Numbered from the stretch's first letter, positions 54,551 through 63,805 are shown. The stretch is DNA of 64,000 nt from Bizionia sp. M204 (GCF_023205095.1 NZ_CP046242.1:3275001-3339000); one strand, 5' to 3'. Notes: generated by a model from the sequence alone, not told the origin. Numbers and translations are program-made.

Positions 54551-57148
54551 TTAAAATTGTTGTCCAATAATAAAGTGCGTTTCCCATCCATTAGGTGATG
54601 TTTGTCCTGGAAGCGCATCAAATCCATAACCAAAATCAATACCTAATAAACCAAATGCTGGCATGAAAATACGAACACCTGCACCACTAGATCTGTATAA
54701 ATTGAATGGGTTATAATCCTGAAAATCATTATAGGACACACCTCCTTCAACAAAACCTAAAAGATATATTTTAGCCGTTTGGCTCATACTAATTGGATAA
54801 CGTAACTCCATAGAGAACTTATTATAAATAGTTCCACCATCGTTGGTAATATTATTTTCGCCATCAATTGGTTGAAGTGATTGGTTTGGATAACCACGTA
54901 GCGCAACGGCTTCACGTCCATCTAAACTGTAACTTCCTAAACCATCTCCTCCAAGGAAAAAACGCTCAAAAGGAATTACACCCCTTGCTTGGTTGTAAGC
55001 TCCTAAGAACCCGAATTCTACGCCAGATTTTGCGATAAGCTTTCCAAATAGTCTAGTGTACCAATCACCTTTCATTTTTATTTTATAAAATTCTAACCAT
55101 TTGTATCGTTCTTGATCAATAGCACCTACTTGGTCTAATGCTTGTTGGCGCAAAATTTGGCTTTCTGCTGTTTCTGAAATTTCTAACCATTCGTCACGTT
55201 CGACCAAAAGTTGATCATAATCTACACCATTGAACAGTGAGTAGGGTAAAGATAATTTTGCTGAAATACTAAAGTTAGAACCGCCTGTTGGGAACACAGG
55301 ATCGTTATAAGTGTTGTTCCGACTTAAACCGATTGTGTATGCTAAATTGTTTGAGAACCCATCACCAAAAGTGAATAGTCCCGTATTGTAGTTTTTTAGG
55401 TTGTAATGTTGAAAACTTACGGCTTGTGATAATGTGAAATAATCATCTGGTACGCTTAAACGTTTTGCTAATCCTACTGTTACACCAGTAATATTAAAGC
55501 GTTTGTCACGATCGGCATTACCTGTTTGTGGGTCATATAAAAATTGTGCCGAGTGCGAAATCGATGTTGAGAATTGAACTGGTTTTTTACCTCCCATCCA
55601 TGGTTCTGTAAATGAAAAACTATAGGTTTGGTAAAAACGACTGGCTTGTAAACGCAGTGCTAATTTTTGTCCATCACCACGAGGGACTGGTTTGTATGCT
55701 TCTAGATTAAATATGTTTTTTAATGAGAAGTTGTTAAATGATAAGCCTAAAGTACCAATAAAACCACCGCCACCATAACCACCTTGTAGCTCTACTTGGC
55801 TTGAACCTGTTTCTACAACGCCATATTCCAAATCAATAGTCCCTTCATTTGGATTGGGATTATTAAAGTTGGTGGCAATTTGTTCGGCATCAAAATAACC
55901 TAATTGACTTAATTCTCTAATAGTACGAACTACATTGGCTTTACTATATAATTGACCAGGTCTGGTGTGTAATTCACGATATATAACACGGTCATTAGTA
56001 ACATCATTACCTACAACAGTAACGCTATTGAAATAAACAGGCTTACCTTCTGTAATACGGATCTCCATATCAATTACATTACCCTCTGTGTTAACTTCTA
56101 CAGGGTTTATCGTAGAGAATAGATAACCGTTATTTTGGTATTGATTGGTAATATCCAACGCATCTGGTTTCGTTTCGTCTGCTATACGCTTTTCTAAAAG
56201 GACACCATTATAAATGTCGCCTTTATTAATTCGAAGAATACCTCTTAACTGTTGATCAGTGTATACGGTGTTTCCAATAAAGCTAATATCACCAAAACGA
56301 TATTGTTCACCTTCTTCTACCCTAATATTTATAGCAACATTTTTCTTGTCAATTCGGGAAATAGAATCTGAAATAACACGAGCATCACGAAAACCATTTT
56401 CCTTCAATTTATCGATAACACTTTCTAAATCTTCTTTATAATCTGTTTCAATAAATTTAGATCGTTTAAAAATGCGTAAGAAATTTTTCTGTTTCGTGTT
56501 TTTCATGGCTTTTCGTAACTTCGAATCTGGAAGTGCTGAATTCCCTTCAAAATTAATTTCGCTCACTTTTACTTTTTTGCCTTTATCAACATTTAAAACC
56601 ATGTTTACGCCTGGACGTCCTGTAGAGTCTGGAACTTCAATTGTATTAATATGTACTTTCGTATTGTAGAAGCCTTCTTTTTGGTATTTATTTGTTAGGT
56701 AGTTTTTAGTAGTCGTGACCAAGTTTTCCGTAACTTTCACACCATTTTGTAAATTGCTTTCGGTAATAATATCATCTTTTTTAGATTTTTTAATACCTTT
56801 TATTTTCAGCTCCTTCAATTCTGGAAGATCAAAAAGACGAATTTCTAAATAAGCAACATCACCTTCTGTTTTAAGAAGGTACATGTTAATGTCTCTAAAT
56901 AAATTGGATTTCCAAAGCTTTCTAATGGCTTCGCTAATTTTATCACCAGGAATAAGGATTTCTTCCCCTTTTCTAAGCCCCGAATACGTAATAATGGTTT
57001 GCGGGCTAAAGTGTGTGTCACCAGAAACTGAAATATCACCAAGGGTATATTTCTTACCGGTTGGTGCTGGTTGTAATTCTTGCCCTTGAATGTTTAAACT
57101 GCTTACTAAAAGTAAAAAAGTAAATAATAGCCCTATATATGTTTTCAA
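54551..57148 (-). CDS. bamA: Outer membrane assembly factor BamA
   Basis: BamA inserts beta-barrel proteins into the outer membrane. The protein has 865 residues from the proposed TTG at 57148: a signal peptide, POTRA domains (about 30-430, with LGDISVSGDTHFSPQTII, VSEINFEGNSALPDSKL and FGDISFIGNTVYTDQQL), and a 16-strand-type barrel including RGYPNQSLQP, a variant of the family VRGF/Y motif. The frame is open upstream: GTG at 57175, or ATG at 57226 or 57289, would overlap uppS by 17 to 131 bases. The TTG lies ten bases after the uppS stop and directly begins a hydrophobic signal sequence. Confidence 0.93.
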   Translation of the reverse strand: MKTYIGLLFTFLLLVSSLNIQGQELQPAPTGKKYTLGDISVSGDTHFSPQTIITYSGLRKGEEILIPGDKISEAIRKLWKSNLFRDINMYLLKTEGDVAYLEIRLFDLPELKELKIKGIKKSKKDDIITESNLQNGVKVTENLVTTTKNYLTNKYQKEGFYNTKVHINTIEVPDSTGRPGVNMVLNVDKGKKVKVSEINFEGNSALPDSKLRKAMKNTKQKNFLRIFKRSKFIETDYKEDLESVIDKLKENGFRDARVISDSISRIDKKNVAINIRVEEGEQYRFGDISFIGNTVYTDQQLRGILRINKGDIYNGVLLEKRIADETKPDALDITNQYQNNGYLFSTINPVEVNTEGNVIDMEIRITEGKPVYFNSVTVVGNDVTNDRVIYRELHTRPGQLYSKANVVRTIRELSQLGYFDAEQIATNFNNPNPNEGTIDLEYGVVETGSSQVELQGGYGGGGFIGTLGLSFNNFSLKNIFNLEAYKPVPRGDGQKLALRLQASRFYQTYSFSFTEPWMGGKKPVQFSTSISHSAQFLYDPQTGNADRDKRFNITGVTVGLAKRLSVPDDYFTLSQAVSFQHYNLKNYNTGLFTFGDGFSNNLAYTIGLSRNNTYNDPVFPTGGSNFSISAKLSLPYSLFNGVDYDQLLVERDEWLEISETAESQILRQQALDQVGAIDQERYKWLEFYKIKMKGDWYTRLFGKLIAKSGVEFGFLGAYNQARGVIPFERFFLGGDGLGSYSLDGREAVALRGYPNQSLQPIDGENNITNDGGTIYNKFSMELRYPISMSQTAKIYLLGFVEGGVSYNDFQDYNPFNLYRSSGAGVRIFMPAFGLLGIDFGYGFDALPGQTSPNGWETHFIIGQQF

Positions 57149-57158
57149 TGATGTGATA

Positions 57159-57899
57159 TTAATGGAGTTGTTCACTTGTTTTCCCAAATCGTCGTTCTCT
57201 TTTTTGATATTCAATAATTGCTTCATACAAATTTTGCTTTGTAAAATCTGGCCAAAGCACCTGTGTAAAATATAATTCAGCGTATGCAATTTGCCACAAT
57301 AGAAAGTTGCTTATGCGCTGCTCACCACTGGTTCTAATTAGTAAATCTACGTCTGGTAAATTTCGCGTGTAAAGATGCTCATTTATAACTGATTCATCAA
57401 TTTTTTCCGCAGAAATTATATTATTTTTAACTTTAAGACTTATTTCCTTAACGGTATTTAGCAATTCTTCGCGTGAGCCATAACTTAAAGCTAGCGTTAA
57501 ACACATCCGTTTATTGTTCTTTGTCTTTTCTATAACTTCTAATAATTCTTTATGTGCTTTTTTTGGTAAGGAATCTAAACAACCAATAGCCGCTAAGCGA
57601 ATGTTGTTTTCCTGAAGTGTTTTTATTTCCTTCTTTAATGAGGATACTAACAGCTTCATAAGTGTTTGCACTTCTAATTTTGGTCGATTCCAGTTTTCTG
57701 TTGAAAATGCATAGAGTGTTAAATTTTCTATACCCAATTCAGCCGAAGCTTCTACAATCTCGCGAACAGATTTGGAACCATTTTCATGTCCAATACTGCG
57801 CAATAAACCTTTTTGTTTTGCCCAACGGCCATTACCATCCATTATTATGGCTAGGTGCTTGGGTAAATAATCGGTATGTATGGAGTCTTTTAAGTTCAC
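57159..57899 (-). CDS. uppS: Isoprenyl transferase (undecaprenyl diphosphate synthase)
   Basis: UppS builds the C55 lipid carrier of cell wall synthesis. The catalytic stretch HLAIIMDGNGRWAKQKG and later YAFSTENWNRP and LIRTSGEQRISNFLLWQ are diagnostic. I propose the GTG at 57899, which gives 246 residues, the usual length, and starts five bases after the preceding stop. An ATG at 57923 would add eight residues and overlap the DUF6089 gene. bamA follows immediately, so the two are co-transcribed. Confidence 0.93.
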   Translation of the reverse strand: MNLKDSIHTDYLPKHLAIIMDGNGRWAKQKGLLRSIGHENGSKSVREIVEASAELGIENLTLYAFSTENWNRPKLEVQTLMKLLVSSLKKEIKTLQENNIRLAAIGCLDSLPKKAHKELLEVIEKTKNNKRMCLTLALSYGSREELLNTVKEISLKVKNNIISAEKIDESVINEHLYTRNLPDVDLLIRTSGEQRISNFLLWQIAYAELYFTQVLWPDFTKQNLYEAIIEYQKRERRFGKTSEQLH

Positions 57900-57904
57900 T
57901 TTTT

Positions 57905-58594
57905 TTAAAATACGCAGAAACATGGTTTCTTGCCGAATGTATATGTTAAGGTTAAACCTGTAAACATATACCAATCATTATTATTTGTATTACCAAAGCC
58001 TACTGGGGCTTCATTGTCATAATCAGGAACACTTCCATCTATTTCATCTGAAAACGTATAACGTGCACCAATTTCGGCTGCAATAATAAGGTTTCCTAAT
58101 GCATTAGTTTTAAAGCCTAAAACCATGGGAATTCCATAGGCAAAACTAGAGGTGTTTTCATCTCTTAAAACGCCTTGTCTACTAAAATAAAAATTATCAT
58201 GATAGGCTACAGAAATTCCTGAATATAAATAAGGAGTTGCTTTAATTCTACCGTCATGCAAGTCCCAATCGAAAAAAGTAAACTCCAATCCAGCAGATGC
58301 TTCAATAAGTTGGTTTGTAAAACTGTAATCACGTTGTTGTCGTCTTGGATCGTCTGATTTTGAGTCTTTACCTTCTAACTCGGTATAAATTACCGAAAAC
58401 CGAAATGCATGACGCGGACTTCTGTTCCATTTGTATAATGCACCAATAGCTGGCTTGTTAGGCGCAATGTACTTAGAGCTGCCAACATCTCCAATAAAAT
58501 TACTACCACCTAGAAACACACCCAATTCGTGGGTTTGCGATTGGCAGACGTGGTTGCTTAAAATTAGTAATAGTACGATGGTTAAATACCTCAT
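57905..58594 (-). CDS. DUF6089-family outer membrane protein
   Basis: This is a 229-residue exported protein with a signal peptide (about 1-19) and a small beta-barrel-like body of the DUF6089 class, known in Bacteroidota next to uppS-bamA. Features: HELGVFLGGSNFIGDVGSS near the start, AIGALYKWNRSPRHAFRFS, then GIPMVLGFKTNALGNLIIAA and a final aromatic strand, WYMFTGLTLTYTFG. Function is unknown; the conserved position before uppS and bamA points to envelope assembly. It is the first gene of the uppS-bamA unit. Confidence 0.87.
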   Translation of the reverse strand: MRYLTIVLLLILSNHVCQSQTHELGVFLGGSNFIGDVGSSKYIAPNKPAIGALYKWNRSPRHAFRFSVIYTELEGKDSKSDDPRRQQRDYSFTNQLIEASAGLEFTFFDWDLHDGRIKATPYLYSGISVAYHDNFYFSRQGVLRDENTSSFAYGIPMVLGFKTNALGNLIIAAEIGARYTFSDEIDGSVPDYDNEAPVGFGNTNNNDWYMFTGLTLTYTFGKKPCFCVF

Positions 58595-58612
58595 AAACGT
58601 TTAAAAGTTTGC

Positions 58613-58620
58613 AAATATAA
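58613..58620 (-). promoter_or_regulatory. Candidate -7 box of the DUF6089-uppS-bamA unit
   Basis: On the minus strand TATATTTG matches TAnnTTTG, 18 bases before the ATG; an ATTG lies 21 bases further upstream. Confidence 0.6.
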
Positions 58621-58694
58621 TAAACTAAGATTAGCCTATAACAATTTGATTCAAAATGTATTTGAATTAAACTGATTTTAAATAAAATTATTGC

Positions 58695-59576
58695 CTAATT
58701 GCGCTTGTCTTCGCCCCAAAGTAGTTTTTTTCGCAAGGTATCCAAAAAGCTTTCTTCTAATAATTCAATCATTTTAATGGTAAAAGGTGCTTTTTTTATC
58801 TTGATAATAGTGTCATTAGATAAGGTTGCAATTCTAGAATCTAAGGATACTAAAAAATTGTCTTCACGACCATCTACTTTTAATTGAATTTCAGTAGAAT
58901 CAGTTATCACCAAAGGCCTCGCGCTTAAATTATGTGGCGCAATGGGTGTAATAACAAAGCTATTTGTATCTGGCGTAATTACGGGGCCACCGCAGCTTAA
59001 TGAATAACCGGTTGATCCTGTTGGTGTGGAAACAATGAGCCCATCACTCCAATAGGATGTTAGGTATTCATCATTTAATCGTGTTTCCACAGTAATCATG
59101 GAAGTCGTGTTTTTCCGGCTAACGGCTATTTCGTTTAGTGCAAAATTAAGTGTGTTAAAATCATCTTTTTTAGGAAATGTTTCAATAGCTAATAAATTAC
59201 GTTCCGAAAGTTTATAAGCCTTATTAAAAATAGCATCCATAGCAGGAATAATTGCCTGACTTTGTATGGTGGCTAAAAATCCTAATCTACCTGTGTTAAC
59301 ACCAATTATAGGAATATTTAAGTCGTGAACATAGGTAATGGCTCGTAAAATAGTACCATCACCACCAATGCTTATGAGTAAATCAAAACTCGAATCTAAA
59401 ACGTCAGTAAGCGGAACATCATTGAACGACGATTCTTTTTCTTCTTGAATTTTCTGATTAAACTCTGAAATTAAAAATACACTTGCGGCGTCCTTATTCT
59501 TTAGGTAATGCAAAATAATAACAAGTGCTTCTTCCGTGCTGGCGTTAAAAGCTTGACCAAATATAGCTATTTTCAT
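58695..59576 (-). CDS. nadK: NAD kinase
   Basis: NAD kinase makes NADP from NAD. The 293 residues include the conserved GGDGTIL and the second motif STPTGSTGYSLSCGGPVITP, with NTGRLGFLATI between them. It starts four bases after the CBS-domain gene, indicating co-transcription. The 100-base gap to the DUF6089 gene holds a separate promoter. Confidence 0.97.
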   Translation of the reverse strand: MKIAIFGQAFNASTEEALVIILHYLKNKDAASVFLISEFNQKIQEEKESSFNDVPLTDVLDSSFDLLISIGGDGTILRAITYVHDLNIPIIGVNTGRLGFLATIQSQAIIPAMDAIFNKAYKLSERNLLAIETFPKKDDFNTLNFALNEIAVSRKNTTSMITVETRLNDEYLTSYWSDGLIVSTPTGSTGYSLSCGGPVITPDTNSFVITPIAPHNLSARPLVITDSTEIQLKVDGREDNFLVSLDSRIATLSNDTIIKIKKAPFTIKMIELLEESFLDTLRKKLLWGEDKRN

Positions 59577-59580
59577 GACC

Positions 59581-60240
59581 TTATATATTTAGGTATTTAT
59601 TTAAATAGGCTGATCGGTCTTTTAAACTCTCTAGGTAACTGTCTTCCTCATGTCCAGAAATAACATTATAACTGTAACGCCTAAATGTTTGCATGATATC
59701 ATTTAATCCCGTGTTTCCAACTTTTAAGGTGATTTGAATCATATCGTTTTCAGTTTTTGAAATAAAAGCACCCAATAATTTTCCGTTGTTGGATTCCACT
59801 ATCTGGCTTATTTCACTAAAGGAATAATCAACTAAACCTTTTTCAATAATTAAAATACCTCCTGCTTCAGCAAAAAACGGGGTTTCGTTAAATAGACCAA
59901 TCACATCATTTAACTCATAATATCCTATATAGGAATTAGAGCTGTTCAATATAGGCATGATGTTGGTGCTGTTTTGAGCAAAAGCTTCCAAAACATCTAA
60001 CCAATTGGTGTTATCTCGAACAAAAAACCCTTCAATAGCGTGCATTTGGTCTGCAATAACCTCATGTTTTTCAAAACAGTACACATCTGTTTCAGACATG
60101 CATCCCAAATATAAACCATCAGGTGATTTAATCGGAATATGAGAATAAGTTAACTGATTAAATAGCATTTGTAAATCACCAATTTTATCGGTGCTTACTA
60201 ATGGCTTTATATCGTTAATAACAAATTCGTTTAAATTCAT
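59581..60240 (-). CDS. CBS-domain protein
   Basis: The 219 residues contain a pair of CBS motifs (about 1-120, with PLVSTDKIGDLQMLFNQLTY and MPILNSSNSYIGYYELNDV) and a C-terminal ACT-like region (about 130-210, IVESNNGKLLGAFISKTEND). CBS pairs sense adenine nucleotides. Placed directly before nadK, it may sense nucleotide or NAD state, which is inference from position. The gene is divergent from pdxJ across an 89-base gap. Confidence 0.88.
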   Translation of the reverse strand: MNLNEFVINDIKPLVSTDKIGDLQMLFNQLTYSHIPIKSPDGLYLGCMSETDVYCFEKHEVIADQMHAIEGFFVRDNTNWLDVLEAFAQNSTNIMPILNSSNSYIGYYELNDVIGLFNETPFFAEAGGILIIEKGLVDYSFSEISQIVESNNGKLLGAFISKTENDMIQITLKVGNTGLNDIMQTFRRYSYNVISGHEEDSYLESLKDRSAYLNKYLNI

Positions 60241-60302
60241 AGCGTGTTTTTAGGTATTTGCAAATTAATTAAAAAATACTATAATTCCGGTAGTTGAGTT
60301 TG

Positions 60303-60310
60303 TATTTTTG
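60303..60310 (+). promoter_or_regulatory. Candidate -7 box of pdxJ
   Basis: TATTTTTG matches TAnnTTTG, 19 bases before the ATG, inside an imperfect inverted repeat, GTTTGTATTT/AAATCAAAC. Confidence 0.55.
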
Positions 60311-60329
60311 TAAATCAAACGACTAGAAT

Positions 60330-61043
60330 ATGACAAAGTTAAGTGTAAATATTAATAAGATAGCAACCTTACGAAATTCTCGAGGTGGCGATTTGCCAAA
60401 TGTAGTTCAATTTGCTAAAGATGTTCAGCGTTTTGGGGCGGAAGGCGTTACTATTCATCCACGTCCGGATGAACGTCATATTCGCTATCAAGATGCTTAC
60501 AATTTAAAACCAGAAGTATATGCCGAATACAATATTGAAGGCAAACCGATAGAGAAATTCATGAATATGGTTTTGGAAATTAAACCCACTCAAGTAACCT
60601 TGGTTCCGGATGCTGTAAATGCTATTACTAGTAATGCGGGTTGGGATACTTTAAAACATAAGGCCTTTTTAGTAGAGGTAATTCAGGAATTTAAAAACCA
60701 TGGGATTCGTACGTCTATATTTGTAGATCCAGTTTTAAAACAAATTGAAGGTGCCAAGGCTACAGGAACAGATAGAATTGAATTATATACGGAGGCTTTT
60801 GCGCACCAATTTAGTTTGGGTAATAAAAAAGCTATTTTGCCCTATACCGAATGTGCTGTTTTAGCGGATAGCTTGGATTTAGGCATAAATGCAGGACACG
60901 ATTTATCTTTAGATAATATTCAGTTTTTTAAAGAAAACATCCCTAATTTGTTGGAGGTTTCCATTGGTCATGCGTTGATTTCAGAAAGTTTATATTTGGG
61001 TGTAGAAAACGTCATTCAAATGTATTTACACCGACTGAAATAA
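60330..61043 (+). CDS. pdxJ: Pyridoxine 5'-phosphate synthase
   Basis: PdxJ joins deoxyxylulose phosphate with an aminoacetone phosphate to make pyridoxine 5'-phosphate in the DXP-dependent vitamin B6 pathway. The 237 residues show LSVNINKIATLRNSRGG, EGVTIHPRPDERHIR, LVPD, and NAGHDLSLDN. Length is normal. The hydrolase gene follows 47 bases later and may share the transcript. Confidence 0.97.
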   Translation: MTKLSVNINKIATLRNSRGGDLPNVVQFAKDVQRFGAEGVTIHPRPDERHIRYQDAYNLKPEVYAEYNIEGKPIEKFMNMVLEIKPTQVTLVPDAVNAITSNAGWDTLKHKAFLVEVIQEFKNHGIRTSIFVDPVLKQIEGAKATGTDRIELYTEAFAHQFSLGNKKAILPYTECAVLADSLDLGINAGHDLSLDNIQFFKENIPNLLEVSIGHALISESLYLGVENVIQMYLHRLK

Positions 61044-61090
61044 ATTCTCAAGAAACGTTTAAGTTAATAGATTAAGCAAATTTCAAATTC

Positions 61091-61867
61091 GTGAAAGACA
61101 ATAAAAAATTATATTCCAATATATTAGGTGAAGGCAAACCATTTATTATTCTCCATGGCTTTTTGGGTATGGGTGATAATTGGAAAACTTTGGGTAACCA
61201 ATTTGCGGAACAAGGCTATCAAGTTCATTTGGTAGATCAACGAAACCATGGTAGAAGTTTTCATGATGCTGATTTTAGTTATGAAACATTATCAGCCGAT
61301 TTAAAGCATTATTGTGATGCACATCAACTTTCAGACATTGTGCTTTTAGGGCATTCTATGGGTGGAAAAACAGCTATGCTTTTTGCAACCCAGTTTCCTG
61401 AGTTGGTTTCTAAATTATTGATAGCGGATATTTCACCGCGTTTTTATCCCGTGCATCATGATGCCATTTTAAATGGGTTAAGTCAGCTAGATTTTTCTAC
61501 ATTAAAAAGTCGTGGCGCTGCCGATAAAAGTTTAGCGAAGTATGTTTCAGACGTTGGAACCCGTATGTTTTTACTTAAAAATTTATACTGGAAAGAAAAA
61601 GGACAATTAGCGCTGCGTATGAATTTGGATGTTTTAGCAGACCAAGTTGGTGAAGTAGGGGAACCATTGCCAATTTCTGCTAAATTTGAAGGCGACACCT
61701 TGTTTTTACGTGGTGATAAATCTGAATATATCAGTAATCAGGACGAATCTATTATTCACGCCCATTTTCCAAAAGCAGATATTATAACAATTTCAAATGC
61801 AGGACATTGGTTACATGCTGAAAATCCTGAAGAATTTTATGATGCTGTGATGGCATTTCTTAAATAA
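61091..61867 (+). CDS. Alpha/beta hydrolase (YbfF-type esterase)
   Basis: This is a 258-residue hydrolase. The oxyanion region HGFLGMGDNWKTLG, then VDQRNHGRSFHDADF, the nucleophile elbow GHSMGGKTAM, and a terminal ISNAGHWLHAENPEEF supply the Ser, Asp and His triad. The sequence is closest in style to YbfF/ABHD11-like esterases acting on acyl-CoA or short esters; the substrate is unknown. The start is GTG at 61091. Confidence 0.92.
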   Translation: MKDNKKLYSNILGEGKPFIILHGFLGMGDNWKTLGNQFAEQGYQVHLVDQRNHGRSFHDADFSYETLSADLKHYCDAHQLSDIVLLGHSMGGKTAMLFATQFPELVSKLLIADISPRFYPVHHDAILNGLSQLDFSTLKSRGAADKSLAKYVSDVGTRMFLLKNLYWKEKGQLALRMNLDVLADQVGEVGEPLPISAKFEGDTLFLRGDKSEYISNQDESIIHAHFPKADIITISNAGHWLHAENPEEFYDAVMAFLK

Positions 61868-61902
61868 GTTGCATTTTAACAAATCACCAAAAAACACGTA
61901 CT

Positions 61903-62250
61903 ATGAAATTAATTATCAGAATTTTAATTACAGCCGTAGCAGTTGTATTGTTAGCTAAATTGTTACCAGGTATTGCAGTAGAAAGTTATACAACAGCCAT
62001 AATTGTAGCAATTGTTTTAGGATTGCTAAATTTAATAGTCAGACCTATTTTAATCTTTTTAACCTTGCCAGCAACTATTATCACTCTGGGTTTATTCCTG
62101 TTTGTTATTAACGCTTTAATGATCTTATTAGCCGATAGTTTAATTAATGGATTTACAGTTTCCAGTTTCTGGACCGCTCTATTATTTAGTATTCTATTAA
62201 CGATTTTACAATCCATATTTTACGGTATTTTAGGTCAAGATAACGAGTAG
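61903..62250 (+). CDS. Small four-helix membrane protein (phage holin 4 superfamily/YvlD-like)
   Basis: This is a 115-residue protein made almost entirely of four hydrophobic segments with short loops (LLAKLLPGIAVESYTTAIIV, LNLIVRPILIFLTLPATI, and a closing helix ILLTILQSIFYGILG). It matches the widespread family annotated as phage holin family 4 or YvlD/DUF360. Despite the name, nothing phage-like surrounds it. In other bacteria such proteins are linked to envelope stress. It probably closes the pdxJ unit. Confidence 0.88.
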   Translation: MKLIIRILITAVAVVLLAKLLPGIAVESYTTAIIVAIVLGLLNLIVRPILIFLTLPATIITLGLFLFVINALMILLADSLINGFTVSSFWTALLFSILLTILQSIFYGILGQDNE

Positions 62251-62349
62251 AAGTGAGTTTTTCTTTAACATTTTAAACGAATTGAAATCCGTTAGTCCCA
62301 CTGAAAATCAGTACAAATAAACAGGTGAAAGACAATACGTTAAAATACT

Positions 62350-62388
62350 TTGTTGGAGTGTAAAAAAGTAGTATTTTTGCACTCCAAT
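62350..62388 (+). promoter_or_regulatory. tig promoter inside a 14-base inverted repeat
   Basis: TTTG (62350-62353), a 19-base spacer and TATTTTTG (62373-62380) form a good promoter. Arms TTGGAGTGTAAAAA (62354-62367) and TTTTTGCACTCCAA (62375-62388) are complementary except for one T opposite G, and they enclose the spacer and -7 box. Confidence 0.68.
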
Positions 62389-62405
62389 TTTTATGTCATA
62401 ATACA

Positions 62406-63734
62406 ATGAATATTACAAGAGAAAATATTGATGCATTAAATGCTGTAGTAAAAGTCGATATCGCTAAAGAAGATTATAGTGGTAAAGTTGAAAAAATATT
62501 AACTGATTATCGTAAAACAGCTAACATTCCTGGTTTTAGAAAAGGTCACGTACCAATGGGAATGGTTAAAAAGCAATATGGTAAAGCCGTATTGGTTGAT
62601 GAAGTTAATAAATTACTTCAAGATGCATTGAATAAATATTTAACAGAAGAAAAATTAGACGTTTTAGGTAATCCATTACCAAAGGCACAAGATAATTTGG
62701 ATTGGGATGCTGAACTATTATCATTTGAATTCGAATTAGGTTTAGCTCCAGAATTTGAAGTAAACTTATCGCCTAAAAAAGCGATTATCGATTATAATAT
62801 TACCGCTGGTGATAAAATGATTGATGATCAAATTTTAAATGTGCAAAAGCAATACGGAAAATTAATCGCATCTGATGTGGTTTCTAAAGATTCTGAAATT
62901 ACAGGTGTTTTCAAAAATGAAGAACGTGAAATAGAAAACACAGTAACATTAACACTCGATAAATTCAAAGGAAAAGCCACCGAAAAGAAATTTATTGGTG
63001 CTAAAGTTGGCGATGTTATTACATTAAAAACTAAAGGATTGTATGCAGATGATCACGAATTAATGCATGCATTAAAAGTATCTCATGATGATATTCACGG
63101 TTTAGATATTGAAGTAACTTTTACCATTACCGAAATTAATGAGCGTGAGTTAGCTGAATTAAACCAAGAGTTATTTGATAAGTTGTTTGGTGAAGGTGTA
63201 GCCACTTCTATTGAAGATGTAAAAGAAAAAATTAAAGAAGATGCTGAAAAGCAATTCAAGCAGCAATCAGAACAAAAATTACTAAATGATGTTACAGAGC
63301 ATTTAGTAGAAAATACTAAATTCGATTTGCCAGCAACATTCCTACAAAAATGGATGCAAACTGCAGGTGAAAAAGAATTAACAGAAGCTGAGGCGCAAGA
63401 AGAATACGCTAAATCTGAAAAAAGCTTGCGTTACCAATTAATTGAAGGTAAATTAATTACTGAAAATAATATTAAAGTAAGCATGGATGATATTAAAGAT
63501 CATGCCAAGCAAATGATTAAGGCTCAAATGGCGCAATTCGGTCAGATGAATCCTACGGATAAAGAACTAGAAGATATTGCTGCTCGTGTATTATCTAACC
63601 AAGATGAAGCACGTCGTATTTCTGAACAAATTATCAGCCAGAAATTATTAGCGCTTTATAAAGAAAAGGCAAACATTAAAACAAAAGATATTACTTACGA
63701 AGACTTTGTTAAAGAAGTTTACGGAGACAAATAA
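62406..63734 (+). CDS. tig: Trigger factor
   Basis: Trigger factor is the ribosome-bound chaperone that meets nascent chains at the exit tunnel. The 442 residues hold the N-terminal ribosome-binding domain with GFRKGHVP (43-50), a central PPIase-like domain, and the C-terminal chaperone arms (long helices with EDVKEKIKEDAEKQFKQQS). The central domain looks diverged: it has none of the obvious FKBP active-site aromatic motifs, as is common in Bacteroidota. clpP follows downstream after a terminator-like hairpin. Confidence 0.95.
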   Translation: MNITRENIDALNAVVKVDIAKEDYSGKVEKILTDYRKTANIPGFRKGHVPMGMVKKQYGKAVLVDEVNKLLQDALNKYLTEEKLDVLGNPLPKAQDNLDWDAELLSFEFELGLAPEFEVNLSPKKAIIDYNITAGDKMIDDQILNVQKQYGKLIASDVVSKDSEITGVFKNEEREIENTVTLTLDKFKGKATEKKFIGAKVGDVITLKTKGLYADDHELMHALKVSHDDIHGLDIEVTFTITEINERELAELNQELFDKLFGEGVATSIEDVKEKIKEDAEKQFKQQSEQKLLNDVTEHLVENTKFDLPATFLQKWMQTAGEKELTEAEAQEEYAKSEKSLRYQLIEGKLITENNIKVSMDDIKDHAKQMIKAQMAQFGQMNPTDKELEDIAARVLSNQDEARRISEQIISQKLLALYKEKANIKTKDITYEDFVKEVYGDK

Positions 63735-63767
63735 GTTGCCAAGTTTTAAAGAATAAATCCTTATATT

Positions 63768-63805
63768 TAGGCGTTGGAAAAAAGAGCTTCAACGCCTATT
63801 TTTTT
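63768..63805 (+). terminator. Terminator between tig and clpP
   Basis: TAGGCGTTG (63768-63776) pairs with CAACGCCTA (63790-63798) around a 13-base loop and is followed by T residues. Confidence 0.82.

Noticed and set aside
61903-62250. Holin-like gene as a sign of a prophage
   Set aside because: The family name is historical; there is no lysin, terminase, capsid or integrase nearby, and the neighbours are housekeeping genes.
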